Shown here one piece after another: positions 4,747 through 7,264 of a stretch of DNA of 7,264 bases. Every line of letters begins with the position of its first letter. Position 1 is the first letter of the stretch. Made by a program: the position numbers and the translations under genes. Location of the stretch: positions 1-7,264 of the forward strand of contig CAYVRN010000098.1 in the NCBI GenBank assembly GCA_964453855.1, read 5' to 3'. Under the pieces are notes generated by a model. That model was not told the DNA's origin. It did no database searches and saw nothing but the letters and a program-made list of their open reading frames with translations. The stretch comes from JASMHC01 sp964453855 (GTDB lineage: Bacteria; Pseudomonadota; Alphaproteobacteria; Rhodobacterales; Rhodobacteraceae).

Positions 4747-6387
4747 ATGGACCTGATCACTGAATTCTTTGCACAGATGCATGCGTCTGGAAGTTACTTA
4801 GCCAGATGGGATGTGGTTGCAGCCTTGTTGGCTGGATCCATTGGCGGCGTTTTGATTGGGGCTATTCCCGGGGTAGGGCCAGCTGTGGCCATAGCTATTC
4901 TTCTTCCGGCTACATTCAGTATGGACCCAATCGTAGGGTTAACAGTGCTCTTAGGAATCTATGGAAGCTCGATGTACGGTGGCTCCATTCCGGCGATCCT
5001 GATTAACACCCCTGGCACGGCAGTAAACGCACTTACGACCTACGACGGTTTTCCGATGACCACACGGGGCGAGGCGCGGCGCGCATTGTCTCTGGCCTAT
5101 AGTTCATCGTTTTTTGGAGGCGTCTTCTCGGTTCTTTGTCTGATCTTTCTCGCTCCGGTTTTGGCGGCGGTTGCCCCGATGTTCGGGTCGCGTGAGATAT
5201 TTCTAGCCGCACTTCTTGGTATCATTTTGGTGGTCACAGCACACCGCAAACAAACGCTGATTGCGGGTGCGATGGCTTGTTTTGGTATCTGGCTGTCCAC
5301 AATTGGCTTGCATCCCGCAACATACTCAAAGCGCTATACGTTCGACCAGGGGTGGCTGAGCTCAGGGGTCAATCTGATCGTCGTTGTTTTGGGTCTTTTC
5401 GCTCTTTCGCAGGCCTTTATCCTGCTGCAAGGCGAGGATGAAAAAGTTCGTTTAACCCGTTTAAAAGGTTCGTTTTTTCAAGGTTTTCGCGAGCTTGCGC
5501 GGCACCCGCGTGTAGCGTCAGTATCTGCCAGTTTTGGTGTGTTGATGGGAATGATCCCAGGTGTCGGTGAATTTACCGCTCAGTTCATGTCTTACACCTA
5601 TGCGCAGAAAACCTCAAAACGTCCAGAAGATTTTGGTCATGGGTCTTCCGAAGGTTTGATTGCCTCGGAAACGGCCAATAACGCGGTTCCCAGTGCCGCC
5701 ATGATCCCGCTTTTGGCCCTTGGAATTCCCGGCGAAGCGCTGACTGCTATGATGTTGAGTGTATTTTACGTGCACAACGTCACTCCCGGACCGCAGCTGT
5801 TTCAAAACGACATGGACTTTGTTGTCGCGCTTTATCTGGCTCTTTTGATCCTGAATGTCCTTGTTGTAGCCTTTTTGCTTGTGGCCACAAACCAGTTGAT
5901 CAAAGTCGTCAACATTCCAAACCGCTTTCTTGGGATGAGCATTCTTATACTCAGCTTTGTCGGGGTTTTTTCCCTGCGAAACAGTTTTACAGATTGCATA
6001 TTGGCTGCGGCGTTTGGAGTGCTTGGGTTCGTTTTGAAACGGCTTAGCCTGCCGGTGGTCCCTATCATCCTTGGAATGGTCCTTGGCGGAATCATGGAGG
6101 TCAAGTTGCGAAGCGCCATGGCGCGGGTCAAGACCCCGTTGGATTTTATAGATCGCCCGATCGCCGCAGTCCTGTTTGCTATTATAATGTTGGTTCTGAT
6201 CCTTCATGCCCGCCGGGTTTGGCTGGACTATAAACAGCAACGTGAGAAAAGTCGGTCGACCAGTCGCGCATCAACGCGCTTTGAAGCGCACCTGTCCCGC
6301 CGCAATAGCTCTTTAATATCGGAGCGTGGGAAGACAGTGAGGTCGAGACGCAAGACGTACTCTCGCCCATCGGGCGATAAAAGTTAA
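4747..6387 (+). CDS. tctA: TTT transporter large membrane subunit, TctA family
   Basis: A 546-residue multi-pass inner-membrane permease, the transport core of the TTT system. The two pseudo-symmetric family repeats are clear: GVLIGAIPGVGPAVAIA (34-50), GIYGSSMYGGS (70-80) and ILINTPGT (84-91) in the first half; GVLMGMIPGVGEFTA (264-278), ASETANNAVPSAA (306-318), PLLALGIPGEALTA (321-334) and the HNVTPGPQLF block (343-352) in the second. The final membrane segment is about 471-488. The family usually ends soon after this near 500 residues, whereas here about 46 further residues (501-546) are rich in Ser (12) and Arg/Lys (14) and unlike anything in the family that I recognise. The start follows GAGG (4739-4742) at 4 bases and lies 6 bases after the tctB stop, so the two are coupled. 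The UPF0261 gene follows downstream. Confidence 0.95.
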   Translation: MDLITEFFAQMHASGSYLARWDVVAALLAGSIGGVLIGAIPGVGPAVAIAILLPATFSMDPIVGLTVLLGIYGSSMYGGSIPAILINTPGTAVNALTTYDGFPMTTRGEARRALSLAYSSSFFGGVFSVLCLIFLAPVLAAVAPMFGSREIFLAALLGIILVVTAHRKQTLIAGAMACFGIWLSTIGLHPATYSKRYTFDQGWLSSGVNLIVVVLGLFALSQAFILLQGEDEKVRLTRLKGSFFQGFRELARHPRVASVSASFGVLMGMIPGVGEFTAQFMSYTYAQKTSKRPEDFGHGSSEGLIASETANNAVPSAAMIPLLALGIPGEALTAMMLSVFYVHNVTPGPQLFQNDMDFVVALYLALLILNVLVVAFLLVATNQLIKVVNIPNRFLGMSILILSFVGVFSLRNSFTDCILAAAFGVLGFVLKRLSLPVVPIILGMVLGGIMEVKLRSAMARVKTPLDFIDRPIAAVLFAIIMLVLILHARRVWLDYKQQREKSRSTSRASTRFEAHLSRRNSSLISERGKTVRSRRKTYSRPSGDKS

Positions 6388-6432
6388 AGTGAACGCGACC
6401 GCCACTTTGCGTAATCTGGTATGGATACATTT

Positions 6433-7264
6433 ATGACTGACAAAACCATCTTAATCGTAGGCACCTATGACACTAAAGATGACGAGCTGAATTACATCGC
6501 CGATATCATTCGCGGGCAGGGTGGCCATGTTCTGACGATGGACGTGTCTGTTTTGGGGAATCCAAGGAATCCAACAAACTATTCAAAACATGACGTGGCT
6601 GAAGCAGGCGGTGCAACCATTCAGGAAGCTATCGACAGCGGTGATGAAAACCATGCTATGCAAATCATGGCAGCCGGTGCGTCGGCGCTTGCGTTGAGAC
6701 TGTATTTTGAAGGTAAGTTTGATGGGCTGCTGGCGCTCGGCGGAACGATGGGAACAGATCTGGCGCTGGATGTCTGTCAGGCCCTGCCGCTAGGAGTGCC
6801 CAAATATGTGGTTTCTACCGTTAGCTTTTCACCCTTGATCCCGCCAGAACGACTGGCGGCCGATATCCAGATGATCCTTTGGGCAGGTGGGCTGTATGGG
6901 CTGAACTCGGTTTGCAAGGCATCCTTGTCTCAAGCCGCGGGTGCGGTGTTGGGTGCCGCTAGATCGGTAGAAAAACCGAAATTCGACAAGCCGCTTATCG
7001 GGATGACCAGTTTTGGTAAGACTGTACTGCGCTATATGGTTTCTCTGAAGCCAGCATTAGAGGAGCGCGGGTTCGAAGTTGCAGTATTTCATGCAACCGG
7101 TATGGGCGGACGAGCCTTTGAAAGTCTAGCTGCCGAGGGTGCGTTTGCTGCCGTTATGGATTTCGCCCCTCAGGAACTTGGCAATCATATCATGGGGTCA
7201 GCGATCTCGGCTGGACCGGACCGCATGACAAATGCCGGGAAAACCGGAACCCCTCAGATTGTTT
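6433..7264 (+). CDS. UPF0261 / Tm-1-like ATP-binding domain protein, N-terminal part (3' truncated by window)
   Basis: This frame is open from here to the window end (277 residues of an expected 400 or so). Numbering from the ATG at 6433: KTILIVGTYDTKDDE (4-18), the hallmark UPF0261 start; a glycine loop LALGGTMGTDLA (101-112); GMTSFGKT (190-197) opening the second lobe; FHATGMGGRAFE (219-230); MDFAP (242-246); and the highly characteristic SAGPDRMTNAGKTGTPQIV at the edge. An in-frame ATG at 6421 would add MDTF. I prefer 6433 because GGA lies 7 bases upstream, but neither start has a strong ribosome site; a stop at 6412 rules out anything longer. Family knowledge: the N-terminal domain of tomato Tm-1, which binds ATP and tobamovirus replication proteins, belongs here. 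Bacterial members are often next to, or fused with, a TIM-barrel 'PEP hydrolase-like' protein, so such a gene may follow beyond the window. The bacterial reaction is not established as far as I know. It lies 45 bases after tctA, probably in the same transcript. Confidence 0.9.
   Translation, partial: MTDKTILIVGTYDTKDDELNYIADIIRGQGGHVLTMDVSVLGNPRNPTNYSKHDVAEAGGATIQEAIDSGDENHAMQIMAAGASALALRLYFEGKFDGLLALGGTMGTDLALDVCQALPLGVPKYVVSTVSFSPLIPPERLAADIQMILWAGGLYGLNSVCKASLSQAAGAVLGAARSVEKPKFDKPLIGMTSFGKTVLRYMVSLKPALEERGFEVAVFHATGMGGRAFESLAAEGAFAAVMDFAPQELGNHIMGSAISAGPDRMTNAGKTGTPQIV

Noticed and set aside
5614..6240. 208-codon open frame on the minus strand inside tctA
   Set aside because: It is antisense to a well-supported transporter gene and its product is low-complexity, rich in Lys, Gln, Asp and His with no domain; it looks like a by-product of tctA codon use.
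6275..6295. Short GCGC...GCGC inverted repeat in the tctA tail region
   Set aside because: The stem is only about 4 bp once a realistic loop is allowed; likely chance.
6363..6377. TCGCCC-ATC-GGGCGA hairpin near the end of tctA as a terminator before the UPF0261 gene
   Set aside because: Only a 6-bp stem with a 3-base loop, inside the tctA coding tail, and no T tract follows on either strand; the operon is more likely to continue.
6433..7264. Antiviral defence role for the Tm-1-like protein
   Set aside because: Tm-1 blocks a plant RNA virus, but here the family member sits with transport and catabolic genes and there is no nuclease, toxin or other defence gene in the window; a metabolic role fits better.
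1..7264. CRISPR array, tRNA/rRNA gene, insertion sequence or prophage element
   Set aside because: No regularly spaced repeats, transposase or integrase reading frame, attachment-like duplication or RNA gene fold was seen while reading both strands.

Overview
The window looks like chromosomal DNA of an alphaproteobacterium, most likely a marine Rhodobacterales (Roseobacter-like) species. This placement is an inference from overall protein style, moderate GC content and gene content (tripartite tricarboxylate transporter, IclR regulator, omega-aminotransferase). No taxonomic marker gene is present. There are eight protein-coding genes, two of them cut by the window edges, and no RNA gene, insertion sequence or CRISPR array.

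Left block (1-845, plus strand): the C-terminal part of a glutamine-synthetase-family ligase, followed 9 bases later by an adrenodoxin-type [2Fe-2S] ferredoxin. The ligase appears to lack the catalytic flap glutamate of true glutamine synthetases, which suggests gamma-glutamylation of an organic amine rather than ammonia. A GC-rich hairpin at 866-884 separates this block from the convergent genes on the right.

Middle block (891-3055, minus strand): an IclR-family regulator followed by a class III (omega) aminotransferase. Their ORFs overlap by four bases (ATGA), so they are very probably one translationally coupled operon.

Right block (3215-7264, plus strand), divergent from iclR: a tripartite tricarboxylate transporter set (periplasmic binding protein TctC, small membrane protein TctB, large membrane protein TctA), then the first two thirds of a UPF0261 / Tm-1-like ATP-binding protein that runs off the window end. 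A strong hairpin between tctC and tctB probably sets a higher dose of binding protein than of membrane subunits.

The 159-base divergent intergenic region holds a TTGACAG-N13-CTGTCAA inverted repeat. Next to it are three GAACC/GGTTC half-sites forming two overlapping palindromes, which are good candidates for the IclR operator. Working model (inference): an IclR-controlled locus imports an unknown organic acid or amino-carboxylate through the TTT system and processes it with the aminotransferase and the UPF0261 protein, whose biochemical role in bacteria is to my knowledge not settled. The most noteworthy points are the UPF0261 gene in a transport operon, the non-canonical glutamine-synthetase-like enzyme paired with a ferredoxin, the operator architecture, and an odd basic/serine-rich tail on TctA.
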